Shown here: positions 43,628 to 51,216 of the stretch, one piece after another
Position numbering within the stretch: position 1 is the stretch's first letter
Layout of the letters: each line of letters begins with the position of its first letter
Notes under the pieces: model-generated
Told to the model about the DNA's origin: nothing
Database searches by the model: none
What the model saw: only the letters and a program-made list of their open reading frames with translations
From: JAICXG01 sp036825615
GTDB lineage: Bacteria > Verrucomicrobiota > Verrucomicrobiia > Chthoniobacterales > UBA10450
DNA: 64,000 nt
Reading direction: 5' to 3'
Assembly (NCBI GenBank): GCA_036825615.1
Contig: DAISXY010000016.1
Location: forward strand, 29,713 to 93,712
Translations under genes and position numbers: made by a program

Positions 43628-46617
43628 CTGTTGTCGTGCAAATCGCGAAGCGTGGCGAGATCTTGCTCGAGCATCTCCATCGTGTAGCTCGGAATTTTGC
43701 GGCGATAAAGCTCATCATCGAAAGCGCCGCGATCAAGACCCGCCAGACGCGCGGCCGGACCGCGCGAAAGCTTACCGGCGGCATACAGTTCACAGGCGCG
43801 GTCGATGCGCTCTTGCGGGGGAAGCGCCTCGATCTCGTCCGAATTCGTCTGAGTTGCTCTCGTCATCACTCGGTAAGCATTGGACACCTCCTGAACCACT
43901 GGCGTTCGGTATTCGCGGAAGCTCGTGGCAAGACTCGCAAAGGTGTCAGGCCTGGTCCGTTCGAAGCTATCCTGATCAACATAGACGTAATCGTATATCG
44001 TGCCGGATTCTCCGGCTTCGGCAGCCGTCGCGTCTGCGCACCACTGCGCCAGCCGTTCGATCTTTTGCGGCAGGTCTAGCTCCTCGCGGCCTTTCGTTTC
44101 GACGATCCAGACATTTCCGTCTCTTGTTCTGACAATGAAGTCGGGGGTGTAGGTCGACAGGTCGCCGTCGGCTTTTATGTAGTCGAGCTTAAAGCCGACC
44201 GCGAGGTAGTTCTTGGCGAATGACTGCACATCGGGAGCGGCCTCGAGGAACTTTGCGAATTTGATCTCGAGTCCGCCGCTGCGCGGCTCGCCGACTATCT
44301 TATTAAAGACGGATTTCTTCGGGACGATTGATTTGCGAGGATCAGTGCGGAAGGGACGGGTCTCACGGAGGCGAATATAATCTTCGATGCGGGCGCTGCC
44401 GGTGTCGCGAACCGTGAGCGCATTAATGCCCGCTTTGAATGCATCGAAGAGCTCTTTCCCAGGCGCTGGCTCGGAAAGATTCCGGAGCACTACCGGGTCT
44501 TCCAAGTCGGCGGGGGATTGTTCGAAGAGATAGTCGCGAACAAAGTCACGAACCTTTGGGTAAAGAATCTCATAGCCGCTTACGAGCCGAAGCTCTTTCA
44601 TTAGCTGCCGGGCGAAGAACGCAATCACTGGGCGATAGTCCGCTGGGCCTGAGCCGTCGAGATGGATCGTGTGGTGCACCTCGGCATCGAGCATGGTCTT
44701 AAAAACGATCTCCCGCGTCTCCTCAGGGCTAAAGGGTCGGAGCGGGAAGCGCTTGTTCCCTAAATTAGCCGGATTCAAGTCTGTGAGTTCTTTGAACTCG
44801 CGCCGGTAACGACGCGAGAGCCTCGGGAGCGAAATGTCCAATGCGTCGATATCTTTCTCGGGATTCTCGCGGTCGACCTCTACGACAATCGAATCTTCGC
44901 GTGTTCCGTCGCCCATCGAAACACGTTCAAGCGTTACCCCTTCACTCTGGATGGACTCGACAAAGTCCATAAATGCTTCGGTGCCGAGGACGGAAACAGT
45001 CTCTCGGAAATCTTCGCTCCGGCGGTACATCCGACGGAGTCCGCGACCCAGGGTCTGTTCCGGCAGGATATTCGCAGCCGCAGCGTAGGCCCGCAGACCA
45101 ACAATGACGGTGACGTTACGAACATCCCAGCCTTCTTTCAGCATAAGAACTGAGACGATTGCTTTGCACGGGCTATCAGCTCGATCGATCGCATTTGCCG
45201 CCTTGCGCAGCTCCTCTAATTGTTCCTTTTTTTTCCCCGACGAAGCCTCGGATATTTCACCGTTATTCTTCGTGTGAATGACGAGTGTGCCGCTTCCCTC
45301 GAATTCCGGTACACTTTGGCGAAGCCGCTCACCGACTTCGTCGCAATTACGGGTATCGTCGACCATGACGAAGAGCACTGGCTTTTTGCCGAGCTTCTCA
45401 TTATCGGCGGTGCTCTTTCGCCATTCCTCGACCCCCAAGGCGAGATAGTCACGATACTTATCGCTGAAAATCGCTGTGTGATGCTCACGAAGCTTTGCGC
45501 GACTTGGCGCGTCTGGCAGGACGGGGTGCTTTACCACGTTCTGATGAATAGCCTCGACCAGCGGGTAATCGGAAACTGTCTGAACGAAGATCGCACCGTT
45601 GTTGTGGCGGGGTGTAGCAGTTACATCGATTTGCAGCGCGAGACGCTTGTCGCGCTGAAGCATCCGGTGGTGGATATCCTGGATGTATCGAAACCACGCG
45701 AGCCGCTCATCATGGATATGGTGTGCCTCGTCGTTAAAGACGGCGAGCTCATCGATTGCACGAATTATCTCGCCCAGATCGGCGCTGCGTGCGGTTGTCT
45801 TACCGACCGGCTTCGGCCCAAAGGGGTCGAGGAAGTAGTCGCGAAGATCCTCATCTTCCAAGCTGGGTTCCTGAACCTCGGTCAAAGAAACACGGTGAAC
45901 GTTCGTGAGAAATAGATTTCCTGTTTCCCTGGCCACCCGGACATCATCCTGGATGTGGAGCGTCATCTGAAAATCATCTCGCCAGTTCTGGCCTTCGTAC
46001 CCGTTGTCGGGCAAGACTGGATCGCTAAAAAAAATCTTTAACCCATCAAAATCGGCCAGAAGGCGATCTAAAACGATGATGTTTGGCGCGATTAGAAGAA
46101 AGTTCCTGGAAAGAGTCGAGCTTGGTTCGAAAAGCTTATGAAAGAAGCTCCAGGCGATCAGTAGTGAAAGCACTTTGGTTTTTCCAGAACCCGTAGCCAT
46201 TTTGATGACATAGCGAGTCCATTCTTCCGGGAACATACCGTGCGACACGGCACCGGAGGCATCGAACCGAAGAAGGTCAAATTTGTCGCGAGCGCGTTTT
46301 ACGTCATAGAGCCACACGACCGTTTCTACCGCTTCACGCTGCGCGAAGTAATACTGGAAATCGTTCAACGTGCCGTCTGCATCTTCGACCAGATGCGCGT
46401 ATTCGAACCACCATTTCAACAGAGCCTGCGAAGTACGGGATGCGCCTTGGTAACCACCGGCCCTCCATTCTTCCACCTCTCTGCGTATTTTGGCGACGAG
46501 CGGAGGCAACAATTTTTCATAAGCCGTCGTGCGCAGTTCTTCTGCCGCCGGAAACCAGCGCTCCTCTGCCTTCGCTATTTCGTAGGGCGATTGGGGAAAT
46601 TTTGGGTGAAGGGCCAT
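43624..46617 (-). CDS. Type III-like restriction helicase-nuclease (Res) with C-terminal UPF0175 domain
   Basis: 997 residues. A DEAD/DEAH helicase has Walker A ATGSGKT (141-147), DEAH (296-299) and DVTATPRH (331-338); LGRGLRRMYR marks the second helicase lobe. A PD-ExK-type nuclease motif, TPDFIVRTRDGNVWIVETK, lies near residue 850. The overall sequence resembles the BPTD_3080-like restriction family. Residues about 930-997 (ACELYAAGKLSRGPAARLAG, FDDELYRRKIPSYTMEMLEQ) match UPF0175 antitoxins. An in-frame ATG at 43866 (MTRATQTNSDEIEALPP) could also make this part as an 80-residue protein. First gene of the operon. Confidence 0.9.
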   Translation of the reverse strand: MALHPKFPQSPYEIAKAEERWFPAAEELRTTAYEKLLPPLVAKIRREVEEWRAGGYQGASRTSQALLKWWFEYAHLVEDADGTLNDFQYYFAQREAVETVVWLYDVKRARDKFDLLRFDASGAVSHGMFPEEWTRYVIKMATGSGKTKVLSLLIAWSFFHKLFEPSSTLSRNFLLIAPNIIVLDRLLADFDGLKIFFSDPVLPDNGYEGQNWRDDFQMTLHIQDDVRVARETGNLFLTNVHRVSLTEVQEPSLEDEDLRDYFLDPFGPKPVGKTTARSADLGEIIRAIDELAVFNDEAHHIHDERLAWFRYIQDIHHRMLQRDKRLALQIDVTATPRHNNGAIFVQTVSDYPLVEAIHQNVVKHPVLPDAPSRAKLREHHTAIFSDKYRDYLALGVEEWRKSTADNEKLGKKPVLFVMVDDTRNCDEVGERLRQSVPEFEGSGTLVIHTKNNGEISEASSGKKKEQLEELRKAANAIDRADSPCKAIVSVLMLKEGWDVRNVTVIVGLRAYAAAANILPEQTLGRGLRRMYRRSEDFRETVSVLGTEAFMDFVESIQSEGVTLERVSMGDGTREDSIVVEVDRENPEKDIDALDISLPRLSRRYRREFKELTDLNPANLGNKRFPLRPFSPEETREIVFKTMLDAEVHHTIHLDGSGPADYRPVIAFFARQLMKELRLVSGYEILYPKVRDFVRDYLFEQSPADLEDPVVLRNLSEPAPGKELFDAFKAGINALTVRDTGSARIEDYIRLRETRPFRTDPRKSIVPKKSVFNKIVGEPRSGGLEIKFAKFLEAAPDVQSFAKNYLAVGFKLDYIKADGDLSTYTPDFIVRTRDGNVWIVETKGREELDLPQKIERLAQWCADATAAEAGESGTIYDYVYVDQDSFERTRPDTFASLATSFREYRTPVVQEVSNAYRVMTRATQTNSDEIEALPPQERIDRACELYAAGKLSRGPAARLAGLDRGAFDDELYRRKIPSYTMEMLEQDLATLRDLHDNR

Positions 46618-46651
46618 TGCTTCTAACGATATCGGGCGATTTCTGATTTTC

Positions 46652-46735
46652 TAGCGGGGCGAAATTCTTTTGGCAAGGCGCTTGGCGCGCAAAAGCGCTT
46701 CGCGCTCAGTTGAAGTTGGAAGTTTAGGTTGAAGA
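46652..46735 (-). promoter_or_regulatory. TA-upstream repeat, copy A (before res)
   Basis: Starts TAGCGGGGCGAAATTCTTTT on the plus strand, then an imperfect palindrome (GCGCTTGGCGCGCAAAAGCGC region) and AGTTGAAGTTGGAAGTTTAG. Read toward res on the minus strand it offers TTGCCA, a 17-base spacer and TAGAAA, a plausible sigma-70-type promoter, 34 bases before the start of res. Three other near copies precede TA operons. Confidence 0.6.
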
Positions 46736-46844
46736 GAAAGGCGGATCGCGGAAGGGTGGAAGAAAAGGACGAAGGAGCTTCGAAAGGTACCATAACGGCT
46801 TGCGCAGCAAACGGCCGGGCTCTCAAAACTGAAAGCGGGGAGAA

Positions 46845-46985
46845 TTATGCGGGGATGTAGGTGATCGTTCCCGGCCGTAACCGCGTCATCTTCTCCAAGA
46901 CGAGCGGCATCAGCGGCAGGGTCTCCGCCAGTTCCGGGCTTTCCAATGGGGCCAGCTTGGAGGTTGCAAGAAAGACGTCGAAGGC
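46845..46985 (-). pseudogene. truncated DUF5615 toxin remnant
   Basis: The minus strand ends ELAETLPLMPLVLEKM, then TRLRPGTITYIPA and stop, the same C-terminus as the intact DUF5615 protein at 47908; DNA identity over the last ~100 bases is nearly complete. The N-terminal half is replaced by a short reading (FDVFLATSKLAPLESP) with a deletion. The flanking downstream DNA (46766-46844) is also duplicated at 47818-47907. It is a decayed second copy. Confidence 0.8.
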
Positions 46986-46989
46986 GCGA

Positions 46990-47208
46990 TTATTTGGACG
47001 CAGGGCTGCGGCGCCGGATGATCTCGGCGAGCGCGCGTAGCGAGCTGTTCACAGCTTCAGCATTGGGGAACATCCGCACGACATCCGGATCGAGCACCAC
47101 AACATTTGTCCCTTGGGCATAGCGCCGACCATATTTGCCAAGGACGCCTCCGGAAAAATCATACTCCGGCTGCATTTCGAGCTCCTTCTTCTTAGCTGAT
47201 TTCTTCAT
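46990..47208 (-). CDS. BrnA-like antitoxin
   Basis: 72 residues from ATG 47208; the frame is open further upstream only because it reads the brnT region in another frame. The sequence MKKSAKKKELEMQPEYDFSG, then GVLGKYGRRYAQGTNVVVLD and PDVVRMFPNAEAVNSSLRAL, is typical of antitoxins partnered with BrnT. It overlaps the 3' end of the brnT frame by 17 bases, the usual toxin-first order. It remains intact although its toxin is broken. Confidence 0.85.
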   Translation of the reverse strand: MKKSAKKKELEMQPEYDFSGGVLGKYGRRYAQGTNVVVLDPDVVRMFPNAEAVNSSLRALAEIIRRRSPASK

Positions 47209-47548
47209 ACGTACGCTTTTCTCGCCGGCTCGCCCGGCGCGCGCTGATGATCCGGATATTATTACCGCGCTCGGTGTGAACGACAGCCAACAACCTCCCA
47301 TCATGCGAGCGGCCAAGGGTGATAAGGCGCGCCTCGCTCTGAGAATGGAGCGAGTGGGGCGAGCGACATAGACGGGGAGCCGCGAGGTAGCGGTGATCGA
47401 GCGGGATGCGAGGGAATCAATGGACCGGATCATCAATGGTTAACGAGCGCTCGTCGCCAAAAATCGTGGATGCTTCTTCGAAACTGACTCCATGCTTTTT
47501 CGCATTGGACGCCGCCTTCTCCCCGTCCCACTCGAACGTCAGTGGCAT
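47192..47548 (-). pseudogene. brnT: BrnT toxin gene interrupted by 75-bp insertion
   Basis: Read from ATG 47548 the frame gives a normal BrnT start (MPLTFEWDGEKAASNAKKHG, then VSFEEASTIFGDERSLTIDD and PVH), a TGA at codon 44, then 24 unrelated codons, then the normal remainder SQSEARLITLGRSHDGRLL to RREKRTYEEIS. Removing 25 codons restores a 93-residue BrnT. The insertion is bounded by direct ATGGA repeats. BrnT is an RNase toxin; this copy should make only a 43-residue peptide. Confidence 0.85.
47345..47424. mobile_element. 75-bp insertion with 5-bp direct repeats inside brnT
   Basis: ATGGA occurs at 47345-47349 and 47420-47424, flanking 75 bases that are absent from a normal BrnT reading. 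The inserted unit is GC-rich with imperfect dyads (GCGAGTGGGGCGAGCG, GAGCGGGATGCGAG). Because it is a multiple of three it keeps frame but introduces one TGA in the brnT frame. It looks like a tiny palindromic or MITE-type insertion; I see no second copy in this window. Confidence 0.65.
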
Positions 47549-47561
47549 TATCCGGCGTTCT

Positions 47562-47748
47562 TAGCGGGGCGAAATTGTTTTGGCAAGGCGCTTTGCGCGC
47601 AAAGCGCAGTTTGAAGTGGGAGAACGCGAAGCGTTCTGTTGAAGTTCGAAGTTTAGGTTGAGGAGAACGCGAGGCGTTCTGTTGAAGTTGGAAGTTTAAG
47701 TTGAGGAGAACGCAAAGCGTTCTGTTGAAGTTGCAACTTTAAGTTGAA
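47562..47748 (-). promoter_or_regulatory. TA-upstream repeat, copy B, plus 3 x 43-bp tandem repeat (before brnT)
   Basis: Begins TAGCGGGGCGAAATTGTTTT and contains the perfect 20-bp palindrome GCGCTTTGCGCGCAAAGCGC. On the minus strand TTGCCA is followed after 17 bases by TAAGAA, 13 bases from the brnT start. Beyond it, 47620-47662, 47663-47705 and 47706-47748 are three near-identical 43-bp units, each with a GAGAACGC...GCGTTCT dyad and TGAAGTT(C/G)(G/C)AA.TTTA.GTTGA. Confidence 0.7.
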
Positions 47749-47907
47749 GGGAAAGGCAGAAAGGATGAGAGCGGAAGGCGAATCGCGGAAGGTAGAACGC
47801 GGAAGGGGAAGAAAAGGATGAAGGAGCTTCGAAAGCTGCCATAACGGCTTGCGCAGCAAACGGCCGGGCTCTCAAAGCTGAAAGCGGAAAACTGAAAGCG
47901 GGGAGAA

Positions 47908-48231
47908 TTATGCGGGGATGTACGTGATCGTTCCCGGCCGTAGCCGCGTCATCTTCTCCAAGACGAGCGGCATCAGCGGCAGGGTCTCCGCCAGTTCCGT
48001 GCTTCCGGACCGCAGCACGACAACCGCTATGCCGGAAGCCGGCACATGCTGCTGGAACTGAAGATTGCGATCGCCGGTGATGAGAACATCAAAGCGCTCG
48101 CTCCTCATCCTCTCGAGTAGCGCCCCGTTTTTGATGCCGCTCCAGCCCAACCGCTGGACGGACGTACAAAAGTATCCGGGCAGGCCGCGAGCGAGACGCC
48201 AATTAAGGCACTCGTCGATAAGTACCCTCAC
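47908..48231 (-). CDS. DUF5615 PIN-like toxin
   Basis: 107 residues. MRVLIDECLNWRLARGLPGY and LITGDRNLQFQQHVPASGIA with the acidic residues D6, E7 and D54-type match DUF5615 PIN-like RNase toxins. The start overlaps the DUF433 stop by 4 bases (antitoxin first). A truncated copy of its 3' half lies at 46845-46985. No defect is visible, so this is the intact member. Confidence 0.88.
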   Translation of the reverse strand: MRVLIDECLNWRLARGLPGYFCTSVQRLGWSGIKNGALLERMRSERFDVLITGDRNLQFQQHVPASGIAVVVLRSGSTELAETLPLMPLVLEKMTRLRPGTITYIPA

Positions 48232-48449
48232 ACCGTCTCCAACATTCGCAGCTTCCCGGCCTCGATGACGGCGATAACCTGCTCGCGCTTGACCGACGGA
48301 AATCCATCGAGGAAGTCCTCGATGGATTCGCCGCCTTCGAGTGAATCGATCAAGTTCTGAAGCGGCACCCGTGTACCAACGAAAACAGGGGTCCCGCCCA
48401 TAATCTCTGGGTCGGAACGAATAATCCCTTTTAAGTCGTCTGCACTCAT
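48228..48449 (-). CDS. DUF433 antitoxin
   Basis: 73 residues. IIRSDPEIMGGTPVFVGTRV followed by PLQNLIDSLEGGESIEDFLD is the standard DUF433 (VapB-type) helix-turn-helix signature. It overlaps the DUF5615 toxin gene by 4 bases and probably represses the shared promoter in the repeat just upstream (copy C). The pair is the only TA module in this stretch with both genes intact next to each other apart from AbrB/Doc. Confidence 0.92.
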   Translation of the reverse strand: MSADDLKGIIRSDPEIMGGTPVFVGTRVPLQNLIDSLEGGESIEDFLDGFPSVKREQVIAVIEAGKLRMLETV

Positions 48450-48478
48450 TTGCCTATCCTACTCTTTATTTGTTTTTT

Positions 48479-48690
48479 TAGCGGGGCGAAAGTCTTTTGG
48501 CAAGGGACTTTGCGCGCAAAGCGCAGTTGAAGTAGGAAGTTTAGGTTGAAGAGAAAGGCCGGAAGGCGAATCGCGGAAGGGAAGAAAAGGATGAAGGATG
48601 AAGGATGAAGGATGAAGGATGAAGGCGGCGCGGAGAGAGTGCAGAGCGCTCAGTTGAAGTTGCAAGTCTAAGTTGAAGGGAAAGGCGGAG
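48479..48690 (-). promoter_or_regulatory. TA-upstream repeat, copy C, with 7-bp tandem repeat (before DUF433)
   Basis: TAGCGGGGCGAAAGTCTTTT is followed by CTTTGCGCGCAAAGCGCAG and AGTTGAAGTAGGAAGTTTAG. Toward the gene, TTGCCA-17-TAAAAA lies 29 bases from the DUF433 start. Further out, 48589-48623 is five copies of GGATGAA, and 48645-48690 is a second partial copy (GAGCGCTCAGTTGAAGTTGC). Confidence 0.62.
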
Positions 48691-48817
48691 GGCGGACGAT
48701 AAAAACGCTTTCGGCGTTTTGGCCATCGGGTATCGGCTGCCGGTTATTTAAAAAATATGAAGGACGAAGAACGAAAATCAGGACGGCGGAGATGGCCGGG
48801 CGAAACTCGGAGGCCGC

Positions 48818-49000
48818 TCAAAGGCCAAGGACCTTCTTCACTTCGGCGGTCGAGTAGCGTTTGCCGCCGGCTGCTTTGGCACGCGCCTCAATCACGGCAA
48901 GGTGGTCGAGCATGTCGGCGAGCGTTTCTTGCAGGCGCGAAACTTCGCGCCGCTTCCGGGCGATCTCGGCGGTGAAGTTCTTTAGTGCAGCCTTAGTCAT
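48818..49000 (-). CDS. antitoxin-like protein paired with broken RelE
   Basis: 60 residues from ATG 49000 (MTKAALKNFTAEIARKRREV), helical and charged, ending AAGGKRYSTAEVKKVLGL. It overlaps the end of a RelE-type frame by 8 bases in toxin-first order, the arrangement of RelE/ParE-antitoxin units. The gene itself is undamaged. The family is not certain from sequence alone. Confidence 0.72.
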   Translation of the reverse strand: MTKAALKNFTAEIARKRREVSRLQETLADMLDHLAVIEARAKAAGGKRYSTAEVKKVLGL

Positions 49001-49243
49001 AAGCGTCTCGCCGATGCCGGACACGATGCACGACGATCTGCCCTCTCTCAAGATCGAGCAGCACGCGATAATTGCCGCACCGGAGCCGGTAGTCGCAATC
49101 GAAGCTGGTGAGCCGTTTCACGTCCCCCCGCAAGCCATGTTCAAGCGAGCAATCTTAGACATGATCTGGCGTGCGAAGCGTTTCGGGATCCGACGCAGGT
49201 CCTCGACGGCAATTTCGGGTGTAAATGATCTCCAACCTTCATT
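48993..49243 (-). pseudogene. RelE/ParE-type toxin, frameshifted
   Basis: The first part reads WRSFTPEIAVEDLRRIPKRF followed by ARQIMSKIARL, then a one-base loss near 49143 shifts to the frame EHGLRGDVKRLTSFDCDYRL, then RCGNYRVLLDLERG and VVHRVRHRRDAYD. Together they make a complete RelE-type fold (last part with the catalytic Arg-rich strand). No proper start codon lies in the first frame either, so a second indel is likely at the 5' end. The toxin is inactive, the antitoxin is not. Confidence 0.82.
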
Positions 49244-49247
49244 GGCT

Positions 49248-49340
49248 TAGCGGGGCGAAATTGTTTTGGCAAGGGGCTTTGCGCGGAAAGCGCAGTTCAA
49301 GTTGGAAGTTAATGTTGAAGGGAACGCGCAGCGCGGAGCA
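49248..49340 (-). promoter_or_regulatory. TA-upstream repeat, copy D (before relE)
   Basis: TAGCGGGGCGAAATTGTTTT, a diverged palindrome (GCTTTGCGCGGAAAGCGC) and AGTTCAAGTTGGAAGTTAAT. Toward relE, TTGCCA is followed after 17 bases by TAAGCC. It lies 5 bases from the remains of the relE frame. Beyond 49340 there is 130 bases without a gene before the BON protein. Confidence 0.6.
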
Positions 49341-49474
49341 GGGCGCAACCGGAGTTAGGCGGGCAAGTCATAGCGGCAGAGTTGGTTGGTAACTATTTGC
49401 GGAAAAAGGGAACCGCGCCACTCGCCAATCCCGTATCAAGGTGTGCCGCCAAGGTCGGCGGCTCCCACAAAAAT

Positions 49475-49852
49475 ATGAAAAAAATAAGTCTATCTATTCT
49501 CTGTCTCGCCGCGCTCGCGGCCTCTGTCATGGCGCAGGATAATTCCTCGCCGGCAGCAGATAACTCGGGCCGCAACCAGCGCGACCGCTCCGGGGAAACG
49601 CAAACTTCCGGCGATCAATCAAACAGCTCGGCGGACATCAAAACGACAGCGGCGATTCGCCGCGCGATCATGCACGATGATTCGCTCAGCATGACAGCCA
49701 AGAACGTGAAGATCATCACCGAGAACGGTGTCGTGATGCTGCGCGGTCCGGTGCAAAGCGAGGCGGAGAAAACAAAAATCGCGGAGCTGGCAAAGACGCA
49801 TGCCGGCAACACCAGGGTCGAGGATCATCTCGAAGTGAAAGCGTCACAGTAA
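49475..49852 (+). CDS. BON-domain exported protein
   Basis: 125 residues from ATG 49475 (MKKISLSILCLAALAASVMA), chosen for the signal peptide; the frame is open upstream. A Ser/Asn/Gln-rich linker (residues 20-55) precedes one BON domain with AIRRAIMHDDSLSMTAKNVK and ITENGVVMLRGPVQSEAEK. BON proteins bind membranes or polysaccharide in the periplasm and are linked to osmotic stress. The next gene (stress protein) is 61 bases away in the same direction. Confidence 0.9.
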   Translation: MKKISLSILCLAALAASVMAQDNSSPAADNSGRNQRDRSGETQTSGDQSNSSADIKTTAAIRRAIMHDDSLSMTAKNVKIITENGVVMLRGPVQSEAEKTKIAELAKTHAGNTRVEDHLEVKASQ

Positions 49853-49913
49853 CAGAAACTAACTAACACAAACTAACTAACTAGAACCAACTAACTAGAA
49901 AGAATATACACAT

Positions 49914-50456
49914 ATGGATAAGACACAGGTTTTCGGTATCGCAAAGGGCCGCTCGCAAGCGGAACAAATCATTGAGCGGCTGGAATCCTCGGGGTTCCCA
50001 AGCTCGGAGATATCTATTCTCGTGCCGGACACGGAGGGGAAGCATAACATCGGTCCAGTAAAGGCGACGAAAGCTCCTGAGGGCGCGACCACCGGAGCAG
50101 CGGCCGGCGGAGTGACCGGTGGCGTGATTGGTCTACTCGCGGGCATCGGCGCGCTTGCCATCCCGGGAGTGGGTCCGTTGATCGCAGCGGGTCCGATCGT
50201 GGCGGCGCTGACCGGGGTCGGGGTCGGCGGAACGGCGGGCGGCATCGTCGGCGGCCTGGTGGGTCTCGGAATTCCCGAGATCGAGGCGAAGCGCTACGAG
50301 GAGAAACTCAAAGCCGGCAACTACCTTATCGCTGTGCGTGTGCGCAACGACGAGGAGGAAGATCGCGCCGAAGATATCTTCGAAAAGGCGGACGCCGAGG
50401 ACATCACCAGTTCTTCGATGTCATCGGCTCCGAAGGAAGAAGCCGCCCGGGCCTAG
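49914..50456 (+). CDS. general stress protein 17M-like protein
   Basis: 180 residues. The N-terminus (VFGIAKGRSQAEQIIERLES, followed by SGFPSSEISILVPD) and the glycine-rich hydrophobic core (GAAAGGVTGGVIGLLAGIGA onward to about residue 120) match general-stress-protein-17M type proteins (COG-level annotation only). The core could span the membrane. The leader has TAACTAACT-type short repeats (about 49856-49905). It ends 21 bases before a strong terminator and probably forms a stress unit with the BON gene. Confidence 0.8.
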   Translation: MDKTQVFGIAKGRSQAEQIIERLESSGFPSSEISILVPDTEGKHNIGPVKATKAPEGATTGAAAGGVTGGVIGLLAGIGALAIPGVGPLIAAGPIVAALTGVGVGGTAGGIVGGLVGLGIPEIEAKRYEEKLKAGNYLIAVRVRNDEEEDRAEDIFEKADAEDITSSSMSSAPKEEAARA

Positions 50457-50482
50457 CCTGTAAGAAAGAAACGTTAAAGGGG

Positions 50483-50516
50483 CGCCCTGTGTCGAAAGGC
50501 ACAGGGCGTTTCTTTT
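50483..50516 (+). terminator. Rho-independent terminator
   Basis: CGCCCTGTG (50483-50491) pairs perfectly with CACAGGGCG (50500-50508), loop TCGAAAGG, followed by TTTCTTTT. It ends the BON/stress-protein transcript. The sequence up to 50701 shows nothing coding. Confidence 0.92.
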
Positions 50517-50701
50517 CCTGGGCGTGGCGGCTTCTCTCCGCGCTGGCGCTAAGTGTCGCAACAGACTTGCAGCTCGTTCCGCCACCAGAGAGGCAGGAAG
50601 AGAAGGACGAATGCCGCCGGCGGAAGGAGCAAGATTCTGAGCACGGATCCGGGATAGTGGCGGTGCGGCGCGTTGTCCTGCGAATCACGCCTGCGAGCGA
50701 A

Positions 50702-50935
50702 TCAGTCGCTCGTATTCGTCATGCGGACGGCATTGAGCGGCTTGGTGCGGCCTGCTTTGATCTCTTCGAGAGCTTCTTCCCAGAGCTTGTCGAGTTTACT
50801 GGCTTTGGCGTCTGCTTCAATTTGCCGATCCCATGCATCGTCGAAGTCGATTTCGGCGAGCTTTTCGAGAAACTCTCCCTTCTGGCGTTCGTCCAGGCGC
50901 TTCACTGCCTCAATTGTTTCCGCGACGGTGCTCAT
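50702..50935 (-). CDS. orphan addiction-module antitoxin-like protein
   Basis: 77 residues from ATG 50935 (MSTVAETIEAVKRLDERQKG), with the helical AWDRQIEADAKASKLDKLWE, then EALEEIKAGRTKPL. The KLDKLWEEAL...AGRTKPL C-terminus is typical of the addiction-module component found upstream of RelE-type toxins. On its downstream side (before 50702) no toxin frame can be read, so the partner is lost. The longer frame upstream reads repeat DNA and was discarded. Confidence 0.72.
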   Translation of the reverse strand: MSTVAETIEAVKRLDERQKGEFLEKLAEIDFDDAWDRQIEADAKASKLDKLWEEALEEIKAGRTKPLNAVRMTNTSD

Positions 50936-50991
50936 ACGGGTGTATACCATACGGCAGAAAAACGGCGAACACGAGGACCGAGGAAAGGCTG

Positions 50992-51075
50992 AAGGATGAA
51001 GGAGCTTCAAAAAGCGGCCGTAACGGCTTGCAACTCCAAAACCCTTCGCGAGCAGGCTGACCCGGGCTTTCGAAG
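50992..51075. repeat. GATGAAGGAGCTTC repeat block
   Basis: GGATGAAGGAGCTTCAAAAA, then CGTAACGGCTTGC, repeats the sequence seen at 46766-46800 (GACGAAGGAGCTTCGAAAGG) and 47818-47852. In those places it lies downstream of TA copies A and B's DUF5615 genes; here it is upstream of the orphan antitoxin. It belongs to the dispersed DNA of the island. Confidence 0.65.
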
Positions 51076-51216
51076 CCCGGTCGGCGTTCGCCGCCACGGC
51101 AAAGCTGATAGGTGGAAAATCGGAATAGAAGAAGGCGCTCCGACAACAACCTAAAGGTTTGCTGCGTCAGCGAATAAACGGCGCTACAACTTGAGCCATC
51201 GGGCAAGCGCCGCCTC

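Noticed and set aside
47209..47436. N-terminal extension of the BrnA-like gene
   Set aside because: It reads the brnT region out of frame; the ATG at 47208 gives the normal antitoxin.
47562..49340. CRISPR or integron attC array
   Set aside because: The repeats are not evenly spaced around unique spacers, and they lack the RYYYAAC / GTTRRRY core pairs and an integrase.
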